In this document: piece by piece, positions 22,123 to 33,239 of the stretch
Layout of the letters: each line of letters starts with the position of its first letter
Numbering within the stretch: position 1 is the first letter of the stretch
Source: Sambucus nigra
Lineage: Eukaryota > Streptophyta > Magnoliopsida > Dipsacales > Adoxaceae
Assembly: GCA_949130495.1 (NCBI GenBank)
Contig: OX422216.1
Coordinates: 365,948,605-366,012,604 of the forward strand
Length of the DNA: 64,000 nucleotides
Direction of reading: 5' to 3'
Program-made: the position numbers and the translations under genes
The notes under the pieces: generated by a model
Told to the model about the DNA's origin: nothing
The model's database searches: none
What the model saw: only the letters and a program-made list of their open reading frames with translations

Positions 22123-23112
22123 TGTAAGGAAATAATTTTATAAATGTCTGGGGTAGATTCTAGGAAATTTATGTTTTCTCCTATATCACAGTTCATATGT
22201 CTGATACCGCTACATTCGGCATGTCAACACGACCATCCTCGACGGCCTCTATCCGAATCAATGCATCCACTTTCATCACGTGCATCATGCTACACGCAAC
22301 GTGCTGCTCAGCTCATTCCCACTACTCCACTACGCTCTATCAGTAATATATTTTGTTGGAGCTTTAAATATTTACATAAATATTTGGGAAATATTTTTGA
22401 AAATTATTTTTGAAGTCTAGTTTTATTTTTTATCAAAAGCAGAATTTTTCTAAGTGTAGAAGAGAATTGTCTCGATCAACGAGATCGCTCAAACGACTTT
22501 AAAAGTCGTTCGTGAGATAGGCATGTCGCGCAATATCGTTCGAATGACTTCTGTCCTTCGTTCGAGTGACATGGCTATCTCGTTCAAACGAGTCGCCGCC
22601 TCGATTTTTGTATATATATCTGATCTCCTTTTACACGTTTTTCAAGTCTTTCTGCAATCTCAAAATTCTGCAAAATCATCCCAGAATAAGACTTCACTTT
22701 TTAATATTTTCTAAACCTTTTTGATTCACAAAACCATACCCATATATGTGTGTGAATATTTAAACCTTCAAGAGGATCATTTACTCATCTGGAGTAATAT
22801 GTGAGGAAGCCGCCCTCTTCTTCACTGCTGCCCTACTGGAAAGGGATAGTTCCAGTCGTCGACAACAGAACCGACACCCGAGGGTATTTCTGTGTCATAT
22901 ATTTTCATTGTAATCCGTGTAAGCCGTACTCTTACAAAATTATTGTGAAAATAAAAGGTTTTGCCCCTTTGGGGGATTTTTCCTCATATATGTGTTCTTG
23001 CATGTTTCATCATCGTATTTAATCACATATAGATGCATGTTTAAGGCTTAAGTGATAAAAACTGTGTTTAATTAAATAACTTTCTTATTTGAACGCAAGC
23101 GCACTCTTTTCA
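22123..23112 (+). mobile_element. 3' LTR of element 2
   Basis: 990 bp, homologous to 18617-19587. It differs by a 22-bp unit in the palindrome cluster (about 22545-22566: acttctgtccttcgttcgag and two more bases) that is absent from the 5' LTR. TATA-like GTATATATAT at 22610-22619. Confidence 0.9.
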
Positions 23113-23520
23113 AGAGGTATCTTCTTGTCTTGTGTAAAACATCTTTTCAAGTAGAAATAAAAGTTGGAGTGCGTCGTGGTTTTTTACCCCTAGGAGGGGA
23201 GTTTTCCTCATAAACCTTGTCTTGTGTATGATTTGTATTCATTTACATACATTCGATAACACACATCGTTTAGATCAAATTTGAACTTTGTGAAATTGAT
23301 TAAAATTAAATTATATGTGTTAGATCTAGTTTTCATCTCTAAAATTCACTTAGTTTCATTGTTGTGTGAGTTGATCAAGACAATTGGAAATCTAGTTGGT
23401 ATTTCATGTGTTATGAGATGCAAAATTGCAAGAAATTTTGTTGAAATTAAAAAAAATTGACCACATGATGCTTTCAAACCTATTCACCCCTCTAGATTTA
23501 GTGTTGGTTATTGACTCACA

Positions 23521-26500
23521 TACATGACACATGATCCTAGTAAACCAAAATATAAAAATAACATATAGGTGTGTGTTCTATTTCTAAGTGTGTAAGACAT
23601 TTTTTGTGTTTGGCATGTTTCTAAATAAAGGCACCCATATATTTGCAGAACCCAACCCGTGTCAAGAAAACTTCGATTGGCATACCATGGGTCTTCGGTC
23701 TGAGATCCAAGTGGCCATTTGGTTTTCCTTAGCGATCATCACACTCACAACTATCAGATATAAACAACATAAAAATTTATGTATACCAAATAATAATATG
23801 GTCAATCAACCACCGATAAGGTCATAGAACATGTAAAGCATAACACTCCACAAATTTTGTTATTGAAGTTTATCAGACCCCAATACCAAAATATGAAGGT
23901 CATTAAAAGTAAATACTATTCTTAGCATCTGACATAAATATTAGACATTTAAAACATTTTCCATAAGATATAATTTGAGATAATCCAACAATAAAAGCCA
24001 TTCACCACAATGGCATCCACCATCATGCTAAACTCAAATAATAAACCTCAACTCCAATAGTAAACTCAAATAAAATAAAGTCATTTACGTAAAATCTCTC
24101 TAACTAAAAACCATAAATCAATTGTGGGGTCAAATGATCCATTAAGTCCAAATACAATTGTCTCATAAATAAAACGACTAGAAAGGAAACCGAAATAATG
24201 CAATAAAATAAATTTTCAACAGCAAGTCCTGCCAATCTCTAATTATGTAGCTACTCAATAACCTATCATGCAAAGTTAGTTAACAATAATGGGTTGGGGC
24301 CCATCATAAGAATAGTAGATACTCAAAATAGGATCTATGGATCTAGTCATAAGCATTATAAGAGATAATTATCATAATAGCATAGTAAGAGCTTTTCCTT
24401 TATATTTGGCAGAAGCCGCATTTTATATCGTATCCCCCTAAATAGATATATGTGATATGATACAAGTCTAATTTTTGAAAAAAAAATCTTGATCCTGAAT
24501 CTTTTGATCATTTAATAGCATTTTCCCAACCTCTATATTGAGGTATACAGTTGGGCTAATTAACGAAACAATATAACAATGACTCGAGTAATGTAAAACT
24601 ATAACAGGTACCCACATAAATTAAACCAACTCACCTACCCTAGTCTAATTAAGTTTATTTCAATATTAATTAAATATATTTTCATTATCGTACTCAATTA
24701 TAATTATTTTCCACAACATTAATCATATTATCGACGCAACACCATTATAGCAAGTTTGCCTTTCTATCTACCCTACCCATACTCATGGTGCACTAAAAGT
24801 CTCAACTTATCAAGTCCACATACATCACTATAGACCGTCTTCCCAAATTGTTAACCCACACATAATGTTATGTTCCCCACAAAATACACATCACTATAGA
24901 AAGTTAGCTTAGGTCCAACACATATTGTATTAGCCAGTTAACATCAGACACTGCACATATCATCACGCCAACATACAACTATCAAAGTATCCAAGGCAGT
25001 GTAAGTCCCTCACATTTAATATATTCAATCAACCCACATTCACAAATACAATGACACCACATCAATTCATCTCAAATGCATGTGTATCGTATTATGTATT
25101 AGTTATATATCATCACATTTTTTGTTACTTATAACTACCCCCAAAATATAATTCGGTCATCACAACTAAAATCCATCTCTAGTCCCATAACTGAAGGTCA
25201 TTGAATTCCATAAGTATCACTTAGTCCATCACATAGGAAGAATACCTAAAACATAATCATCACCTAGTCCCGTGCCTAAGATAAAATGGCATATCGGTGT
25301 ATACTTAATCCCATACTAAGGAAATACCCAAACACACAAGTGAAGACTTTCTAGTCTCATAATTAGAGAGCATCGACAACAATTAATAAGCCTACTTGCT
25401 AGTCCCATACCTAGAGAGTAACATACTAATAACAAGGATGAAATACTACAAACGCAAAATCCCAACGATGTTATTTTTTTAGCATACACAATTTCTACAT
25501 TTATTTCATTTTTAACCGAATATTAAAATTCTTTAATTAATTATTATACAACTCCAACTGCATATGCATTAAACAAGTTAAATCACGTAATGCATAATTT
25601 CTACAAAATATCCCAACAAGTTGTCCAAATTCAATATTTCAATTTGAGTGACAATATAACATTAACTCATAAAAAGGTTTAAACATGAGTAGTAAAAAAA
25701 AATTAATCATCATATTAGTACATTCCACATCGTATTAATCATATATGTGATTTCACAAATCAAAACATATTATCGAATTTTATATTTTATTTAACAGAGG
25801 AGATTCGTCTCAACAACCCAAATTAACAAAGTCTACTACAATAAGCATGCGGTTTTTAAAGCATTAAAACCACTTTCAGAAGTCTATATAAACAAATTTT
25901 TAATTAGGTTATCACTTTCCTTAATTAGGTTGTTAATCATCTTAAAAAAACATGAGTAATTAATATTTAGGTAACATTTAAATCAAATAAAACTTAAGGA
26001 GAAAATAGAGATATTCTTGCATGAAAAAATTAGTAATCTGAAAATTTGATTGTATTGCATCATTTGTCTTGTGAAAATAATCAACTTAGTTTTATGGCCT
26101 TCTTCATGATATTAATGTAATTTGTAATATCTCGAAATTAGGGTTAAAGTATTCTTCTAAAGGAGGTTTAGGGTTGAAAAGAGGGAGAAAATAATTTTGT
26201 ATCTTTTTGTTTGAGTTGGAGAAAAGAACTTACTCCGATGTACTAACTTCCTTCATAAAAAAACTAACATCGATTTACCAAACCCGACCATGCGTGGAGT
26301 TACGGGTACACAAAAAAGAAGACCATGATCGTAGTTTCTAGATCGTGGTAAGGGGTAGGATTGTTGGTCCCTAGGTCCCAATATTTCTCCTCTCTTATTT
26401 CCTCCTCCTAATTTAATTAGGAAATTGCTTTTAAAAGTTCTACTTAGCCAAACTCTAAACAAAACACACAAGTGATTAATTATTCAAAATCCAAGATTTG

Positions 26501-26726
26501 GAGTCCAAGAAATCATAAAAAGAATAAATGAACCCTTGAGTTTAAACCAAATTACTAAATTGTTAATTAGATGCCACAAATATATATTTAATTATCCAAA
26601 AATAACAAAATTTAATTTCAATTAAATCATTTCTCGTTTAATTCAAATTCCAACTAAAAGTAATTTTTTGAATTAAATAAATAATTTAATTAATCAAATT
26701 CGATTAAAATAATACCGGGTATTTCG
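23521..26726 (-). mobile_element. AT-rich LTR-like DNA, probably a decayed long solo LTR
   Basis: No coding frame of note. Read on the minus strand the right end, cgaaatacccGGTATT (26711-26726), resembles a TGTAACACCC start. A CAACCCTAAACC stretch follows about 560 bp on (near 26165-26180), as in the other long LTRs. Repeated phrases such as ctagtcccata/gcctagagag occur at 25230-25430. The left end could not be located and no target duplication was found. Confidence 0.35.
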
Positions 26727-26879
26727 TCTGAACTCTAATAATTGGAATAATAAAATGCCTGCCTCTCAGAGGCACAAGGTAACTTTTAAGGTAAAACCCC
26801 CAGAAACTCTCCCCCTTATGCCCACCTTGGAATCCCACAACCAACAGGTGATCACTAGCTTCACCAGGCCCTCCTAACT

Positions 26880-27957
26880 GTCTCCTAGATCCCCCTTTGA
26901 TTACTGCTAAGGCTTCCATTATTGAGATGCCACCCAACCTCATGGGTTCTTCGAACAACACCCTCAGTCTTATGAGTACCCTCAGTACACCTACCCATGC
27001 CGACGCTGATTCGATTCAGTCGCCCACCTAGATGGAGATAAGATTCCTCCACCTCTAGCACCAAGACCAAAGTTAAACCTAATTAAGACTGAGTTGAAAT
27101 TTCTCCAGGAATTAATCGACAAAATGTAAACTTCACAAAAACTCAAAAACATTATGATGATGCCCCTTTACCCGACATCCCATCTCCCTGAGAAATTCAA
27201 GATGCCCATATCCAAAACATGCAAGGGACTGGGTAAATTTACTTCACATATGTTTGGCTACAACCCATAAATGCAAGTCTAAGATATTGACTTTGTCATC
27301 ATAAACATAATGTTTTTCTCCACCTGGAGCGATGGCCCCCTTATCTAGCACATGGGGTAAAAAAGAAAGGTGGTGCAAAGGCGTGGGATGATGTCAATTG
27401 GGTCTTTATAAATTAGCAGAATGAAATGAGTAACTGGACATTACCTGTAAGGAACTCAAAAACATGAAGCATTCTAACACCGAAACTATGGTTACCTTCA
27501 TCACCCTATGGATAAAAGAGGCCACCTAGACGATCAATCTCCCTTCAAAAGAAAACTAAATTGTCATTTTTATGCAAGAACTTCGAAAAAGAAGTATGAA
27601 ATAAATTGGTTCTCATATGGATCCTCGATTTCAAGGATCTAAACCATGTTGTATGTCAAGTGGAAGAGAACTTAGTATCTAAAGCTACAAAACCATCATT
27701 AAATGTGACTTGGAATTTTGTTAATAAATTTACCCCCAAAAAAAGTTCACATGGTCTCTACCTCCCACATCATCACCTTCAATGGAATCTATCACGTACT
27801 AAAGAACTAGCCCAGATGGTTCTCTTGTCACCCTTAAAAAAACTGAAACCTCCTTCAACCTCTTATCGTAACATGTCTCCCCTTACGAATCACCGCCACA
27901 TACGTTTTTCCAATTTACAAGGTCCTTTCAATAGGTCCTATGCAATATTAAAATGAA
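26880..27957 (+). pseudogene. gag fragment of a Ty3/gypsy element
   Basis: Translation on the + strand with frame changes gives the layout of plant gypsy Gag: a Pro/Gln-rich N-terminus (QHPQSYEYPQYTYP near 26958-27000), TELKFLQELIDKM (27090), LPEKFKMPISKT (27187-27225; compare the usual PxKFKMPxFxxYdG), then LDITCKELKNMKHSNTETM and VTFITLWIKEAT (27436-27530), matching the conserved Gag helices. The last open stretch (27606-27953) is a basic linker. Many stops. It is cut at 27957-27962 by an LTR-like sequence; no pol follows. Confidence 0.65.
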
Positions 27958-27962
27958 TAGGC

Positions 27963-29240
27963 TGTAACACCCAATATTTTTATGAGTTAAATAAATGGTC
28001 AATTAATAAATATTTTCTATTGTGGGTTTATGTGCTATTTGTAGAAATTACTTTATTCGAATTATTAATTGAAATTAAAGCGAGAATATAAATAATATGG
28101 GAACGAGTTATCAATTCAATAATGCGATTGTGATTAATTTTATATTACCGGGTAGTATTGTTGGCATGGGCTTTAGGGAAACATAAATACTGGTACTTGT
28201 ATTTTGAATGTGTCGAATTGGGTCCTAGGGGTGGATACCCTTTTGGGCAAATCTTTAGGAGTAACTATTTAGTTTTTTGGGCTTATTTGGGGTCAAAAAG
28301 TGAGCCCATAGGGGACGTGGGGGATTAGAGTTTTAAATAGGTACTTGGAACTCATTAATATTGATAATGCATCATAATAAAAAACCTAGCATCAGAGGCA
28401 ATCTTCGGGATAAGACAAGAGCTATCAAGGGTTCAATATGATTTCAATCATCAATAAGGCAAGAAATACTATCTCGCTTATCGTATTATGTGTAATTATT
28501 TATGGTTCCATTTATTATCTTGAATCAATTGTTAGAACCATGTTTTAGGATTTAAATCCGATTAAAAGTTTGTAAATTTGATTATTAAACATGTTTATTT
28601 GTAAATCTGAATTGATTATATTAGAAAATCCATGTTGATTTTAATTTACATGTTTGACTTTGAATTCTGTTGATTATAATGATAAAAAAAACATCAATAA
28701 TTTGCAATGAATCATACATAATTTTAGGTGTTTGATTAGTTTCGAAATTTGAATTGTTGATTAATGCTTAATTCATGTTCAAAAGAAAAGATAAACGTTG
28801 ATTATTTTTTGAAATTCATGTTAAATATTAACTAAATAAGAACATCTTAAACAAGTGTTTCCACCCCATATTAATGAAATTAAATATTATGTCTAATCAT
28901 AAAAAGATTGGGTTTTGATTTTAAGTGATTGAAAATCATAATAGGGTGTCTTGGAGGTGTTTGGATCATTGTAAGGGTCTTTAATGGAAAACTGGGGTTT
29001 TAAAAGTTATAATTTGGGGTTGGGTGAAGAAGGAGATCCAATACTACATCATTTTTGCTTGGAAAAAAAGAGTGGCAGGTGTGGCATTTTGAGTTATGGT
29101 TGCGAACTTGGAGGCTGCGGTCTGTTTAGTATGGGTCGCAGTTTAGGGGCATCTGATGAGGTTGGGTTAGATGGTTTGGTTAGAATTTGTTTTTTTTTTG
29201 TTAGGATTTTTAGTAAGGATTTTAAGGATAGTGTTGATGC
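27963..29240 (+). mobile_element. Truncated LTR (TGTAACACCC type)
   Basis: Starts TGTAACACCCAATATTTTTA, the usual beginning of long Ty3 LTRs. AT-rich with no coding. Short pseudo-palindromic G/C phrases occur near 29095-29150 (gttgcgaac, ggctgcggtctg, ggtcgcagttt). The right end is lost where Tat-like antisense LTR sequence begins (about 29241), and no TAGGC duplication of the left flank was found. Confidence 0.5.
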
Positions 29241-29915
29241 AAAAAACTAGAATAGATCTAACTCTTTAAACACAGATAAATATTAGTAAGTAAAAGAAAA
29301 AAACAAAAAGGTTTTTAAAGTGGTTCGGCTAGGGAGAAAAGCCTGCGTTCACTATGTTTCTTATTGCCTTGTGTTTGCCTTTCAATCACCCGCCCTTAAT
29401 GAAGGGATTGCAACGTATTTATATCTCAGTAGGGAGATAAATAGATGGAATGTTAAAGGATGGAATGCCTTTTCTGATAAAATTGGTCGACCTCCCTACT
29501 ATTGGTCGGGCTTCCTTTATGCTGGTCAGCAGTCCAGGCCTTGGTCGGTGGTTATGCCTTGCTGACTATGATTATTGCCACAGTGGATGAAACATGTCTA
29601 TTTCTAATTGGTCCACGTAAGTGGGTAATTTTTTGTATCAACAGAATCCCTCAATGTTCCATGATAGATGCTTGGTTTGAAAGTATGGAGCATTTAGTTC
29701 TAATAGTAGCTCGGGCTACATTCCTGATGCTTGTTCAGTTATTGACTTGCCACACTTGTAAATTTTCGTTGATATGGCTGGCAGCGTGTCTATTAATGGC
29801 TTTTGGTCAATATCCTGAATTTTAGCGTACCTTCTTAAGGCAAATACATCTTTTTTTGTCTCGCTGCCAAAATTTTAATCGTCGCTTCTCTTTAATCATT
29901 GCACTCGATGGTTTT
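29241..29915 (-). mobile_element. Antisense Tat-type LTR / 3' region fragment
   Basis: Around 29310-29360 the + strand reads aaagtggttcggct then gcctgcgttcac, the reverse complement of the agccgaaccac U5 phrase of Tat LTRs (also at 150-180, reversed, and at 47735-47765 in sense). This implies a minus-strand Tat element whose antisense ORF reads rightward from 30092. That agrees with the element-1 layout, where the antisense ORF starts about 1 kb inside the 3' LTR. Ends not defined. Confidence 0.45.
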
Positions 29916-29924
29916 TTATGCAAC

Positions 29925-29933
29925 CTATAAAAG
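29925..29933 (+). promoter_or_regulatory. TATA box for the ORF at 30092
   Basis: CTATAAAAG, 159 bases before the chosen ATG, followed by a pyrimidine-rich leader (29945-30085) typical of plant 5' UTRs. Confidence 0.55.
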
Positions 29934-30091
29934 ACGGTACATTTTCGGTTGTTTCTTATCTCAAACCTTCTAAGTTTTTGGTACAACTTCTTAAGCTTTC
30001 GTGCGATCGTTCTTCTTATCTTCTAGTTCTTGCTAAATCTTTAAGTTTTTGTAAGAAAATTTTCTTTTTCTTCTTTTCTTCATTTCGAATC

Positions 30092-30580
30092 ATGGTTTAC
30101 GTTGTTGTCTCTCTAGATGAGTTTGGAAAAGAAGGGAATATACCAGACTGGGTAGACTTAGAGTTCCCTAATCCCCCCGTAGACATTTTTTCTTTGTCTG
30201 AAGGTCACTGGATCCCTTCCTTATTCGTTGTTAAATGTGGCTTCACTTTTCCCCCAAATAGTTTTTGTGTGGAATTTTGTCAATACTTTGATATTGTACC
30301 TGTTGGAGTAGCCCCCAACACCTGGAGAATAATTAATGACGTCCATAGGCTTAACCAAATCCATGGGACCCATATCGGTATCCCTGATATTATGCTTTGT
30401 TACAAATGGATCACCAGTGACAGTACATATTATTTGAAAACTAAGTTTGTTAATAAAGCTCTAGTCGTTAATCTGCCTGATTCCAACAGGGATTACTTCG
30501 ATCATGGAGTTATTTCCAAAAATTGGCAATATGTACCTCTTAAAGGGGGAGAAGTATATACTGGACCAAGATGCCCTTAA
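30092..30580 (+). pseudogene. Antisense ORF of a minus-strand Tat element (gypsy-type transposon family), with an intron
   Basis: The ATG at 30092 is preferred over the in-frame ATG at 29918 because the latter lies upstream of the TATA box. The protein starts MVYVVVSLDEF and contains LFVVKCGFTFPPNSFCVEFC, then YFDIVPVGVAPNTWRIINDV (the PNxWR motif of plant putative gypsy-type transposon proteins), YKWITSDSTYYLKTK and YFDHGVISKNWQYV. The G run at 30544-30549 probably gained a base: in the next frame the reading goes on as GEKYILDQDALKRVME up to a splice donor (GT at 30597). An intron of 85 bp ends ttttcttgcag at 30681. The downstream part (30682-31400) has further stops. Related to the antisense ORF of the Tat element at 10355-12431. 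Function unknown. Confidence 0.65.
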
Positions 30581-30681
30581 GAGGGTCATGGAATAGGTTG
30601 TACTAAATATATTTTATATGCTTACGCTGCTGAATTACCTATTATAATACTAACCAACATTGGTTTTTTGTTTTCTTGCAG

Positions 30682-31410
30682 TTGATGGGCAGAGAAAGTG
30701 TCCCAAGGAGGGTGACATTAAGCATGACGGGCTCAATTTTCTCTGGGACATTAAAAAAATTGGTGAAGAGCATACTAGGTTGGTATCATACTTGCTGAAA
30801 TACAGGAGTTCTGTCACCTCCTTTGTTTCTTGACCTTTTACAGTTGCTCCTACCATTGTGCTTGACTTGGACCAGTGTCCACTTCATCAGGAAGTGGTGA
30901 ACTTGTTGTTGACCCTTCTTCTTCTCTTGAATCAGACATCCCTTTTTCTGCAGCCACATGAAAAATAAAGTTTCCTAATCTTCTTGGAGATGATGATGCT
31001 ACTGGCACCCACAAGCCGGTGAATAGTGGGGCCAAAAAGAAAGAGGATTTTGGAAAGAAGCCCCTAGGAGATGATCCCCTCTTACAAAGATTGAGCAGAT
31101 GTCCTGCTGCTAAGAAGGCTGAAAGAATTGTTGATACCGATCAACAGAGCTTGGTCGGTGTTACTCCATCTGTAGTTGGCTCCTCCGTAGCCATAGGTCT
31201 TGGTTTGGCCAGGAAATTAATTAAGTTTGGTACTCTTCCAGACCACAGAGGTGCTGATTCCTCTATGCCCCGACTTAAAATTTTTGAAAGGGATGCTCAA
31301 AGCCTTACCATGATTAGAATTCTTCTTTTTATCTTTCATATTTTGTATTTTGTCTTTGACTTCTTGTACTGATTTTTCCTTTCTTCTTTGCATTTCCTGG
31401 TTGATTTCAA
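30682..31410 (+). pseudogene. Downstream exon and tail of the antisense ORF region
   Basis: Follows the intron. Short open pieces on the + strand (for example 31019-31369, Lys-rich then hydrophobic) are low-complexity and broken. It is cut by the CACTA end at 31411. No other gene seen. Confidence 0.35.
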
Positions 31411-31570
31411 CACTACACCAAAAATAGTAATTTGGCATACCTTCATATTAAAAATCTGGCACAGCTTACAACTATATCAAATTCTGGCACGGTTTAATGA
31501 TAATCTGACACACTTTAAAACCGTGTCAAAATTTGGCACTGTTTATAAGTGTGGCAAAATTGAGCACACT
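31411..31570 (+). mobile_element. CACTA (En/Spm) terminal end with subterminal repeats
   Basis: CACTACACCAAAAATAG at 31411 is a CACTA terminal inverted repeat, followed by short subterminal repeats (tctggcacagctt, ttctggcacggttt, aaccgtgtcaaaatttggca, tttggcactgttt). The base triplet before it is CAA. The matching opposite end was not found in the window. Confidence 0.65.
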
Positions 31571-31648
31571 TAAGTCAAATATAAATACCCTAAAAAATAA
31601 TACTCCTCCCAAGATTTTTTGCTCTCCCGCTCACTTTCCTCTCTCATT

Positions 31649-31652
<4 letters not shown>

Positions 31653-31686
<34 letters not shown>
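31653..31686. repeat. (TC)n microsatellite
   Basis: About 17 TC units, with ctcactttcctctc.cattcagg phrases on both sides (31629, 31735, 31760). Confidence 0.9.
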
Positions 31687-31690
<4 letters not shown>

Positions 31691-31799
31691 CCAAGCCTCT
31701 GTAAAAACCCAAACTCCTCCATGGGTTTGGTCTCTCACTTTCCTCTCATTCAGGTTTCCTCTCTCATTCAAGTTATTTGGCATATACCCAGGGACGTGG

Positions 31800-33053
31800 C
31801 TTAAATGCAACAAGTTGTCATTGGCCAGGAACCTGCACTGACATTTTTTGGAACCAATTAATCAACAAGGGATGGTACAGGGGTATGCCTTCTATCGTTA
31901 GCATTTCATTTCACTCGATGATATGCTATTTTATTATTGTCTATTTTGAGACCGATTTCCATGCGTATAAGTATGCCTGGTCTTTGTTGTCTGTATTTAT
32001 TTGACCAGATTCTTCCTTTTTTGTATGTCATAGTTGGTAATCTGAATTTGTATGTGTTAGTATGCTTGATCTTGTTGATTAATATGCCTGGTCAAGGCTT
32101 GATCTTCAAAAATTTTCTTCATGGATGTATATCATATTGGTAGAATACTATCATTTTTTGGTGTATTGCATATTTTTTGTGTTGGATTTCTGAGTTTGAG
32201 TAACATTTGTTCTGCAAAGTGCCCAAGAACTCACTTCCTATGGGTATGAAAATCAATTTGAGCAAGTATATTTTACTCGAGCAGGTTCTGAACCATTTTC
32301 ATTTGAGCAAATCACTAAATAGTTTGATTTAGGAGTCTAAAACCCAAAATAGTAATCGAGTGGCCTAAAAAGAGGCGCAGACATGCTAACGGGTACCAAA
32401 GTTTGGTACCTCAGCATTTTTGGATTAATCTCAGATCTCAAATCATTTTGCATTCGTGGATGGTTGTGTTTGATGGGTAAGTTTTTTATGAAAACATATC
32501 TGGATTAGAATATATCTAATGATGGTTATGATTTTTAGGGATTTGATACAGTTTAATGTTATTTGGATCCATTGATCGCGTGGATCACTTGTTATTTTTT
32601 AATGTTCTTGGATTGATTTTTAATGGTTAATCCTAGACCAATCATAGGGTCAAACATGCATAAATTTTGTCTTCATGACCAAGAAGCATAAACTTTCACA
32701 ATTGAGAGAAAAATATACAAATAATTATGTTTAAGGAAGTCTAATGTTTGTAATGGGAAGTTTCTTGGGAGATTAAAACATACTAGAATTCTAAAGGTGA
32801 AGTTATTACTGATAATTATGTGGCGACTCATGTCATGTTTTTAATTCAAGACAAATAGTGAATATTGATTATCAATCTGAACAAATCTTATTCACTGTAT
32901 ATGAAACTTAAATATATTTTTGGTCTACTTTCACATGGTATTTATCTTAACTTAGTGTTTTCCCCAAACTTTTGTTAGTTATACAATTTATGTGGAGTGC
33001 TATTTGAATGACCATATTCGATTAAAAAATAATTACTTTTTTAATCACACTTT
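31800..33053. other. No recognisable gene; body of the CACTA or Helitron
   Basis: AT-rich DNA with no supported coding region. It leads into a Helitron 3' end, so part of it is probably Helitron body; the Helitron 5' end (TC at an A/T target) was not found. Confidence 0.4.
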
Positions 33054-33080
33054 CCCGCGCATCACACGGGTTACTACTAG
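33054..33080 (+). mobile_element. Helitron 3' terminus
   Basis: CCCGCGCATCACACGGG (33054-33070), a hairpin with decayed CpGs, then TTACTACTAG ending in CTAG at 33077-33080 and followed by T. Plant Helitrons end in a short GC hairpin plus CTRR and insert between A and T. Confidence 0.6.
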
Positions 33081-33239
33081 TATCTAATATAAGTCCATAT
33101 TCAATGTTCTTTAGTGCGAGTTGACAAATTTGATTCGCTGACATTTGGTTGACTAACCAAAATCGCAAGTTTGTTGTCCTTTTATGTGTTTTCACGGGAA
33201 AAACGTGTTGATACTCTAAAAAGAAGATATTTAGAGGTA

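Larger units (their letters stand above)
18617..23112 (+). mobile_element. Non-autonomous gag-only Sirevirus-like copia element (element 2)
   Basis: Two LTRs (18617-19587, 22123-23112) start TGTAAGGA and end TTTTCA. They are flanked by a perfect AGAGG duplication (18612-18616, 23113-23117). A tRNA-Met PBS (19591-19602) and a PPT next to the 3' LTR are present. The 2.5-kb interior holds only a gag remnant (19702-20576) and a 3' non-coding region with repeated PPT motifs. There is no sign of protease, integrase or reverse transcriptase, so it must have moved with enzymes from another element. It is inserted in the Sirevirus-like LTR that begins at 17646. Confidence 0.9.
17646..23520 (+). mobile_element. 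3' LTR of a Sirevirus-like element, split by a nested element
   Basis: Starts TGAAAATGTC after the PPT. A TATA box, CTATAAAAG, lies at 18202-18210. The LTR is cut at 18616 by the 18617-23112 element and resumes at 23113, rejoined through the AGAGG duplication. The distal part has the copia-like U5 ending (aaacctattcacccctctaga near 23480). Own length is about 1.4 kb; the right end is estimated. A weak GTGCAC/TGTGCACA palindrome group lies upstream of the TATA (18148-18178). No 5' LTR is in the window. Confidence 0.65.

Noticed and set aside
28984..29250. 88-codon frame in the truncated LTR
   Set aside because: Gly/Phe-rich chance frame in non-coding LTR sequence, no motif.
29918..30091. Upstream ATG extending the antisense ORF by 58 codons
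   Set aside because: It lies upstream of the TATA box, and the extension is a pyrimidine-rich leader giving Ser/Leu/Phe only.
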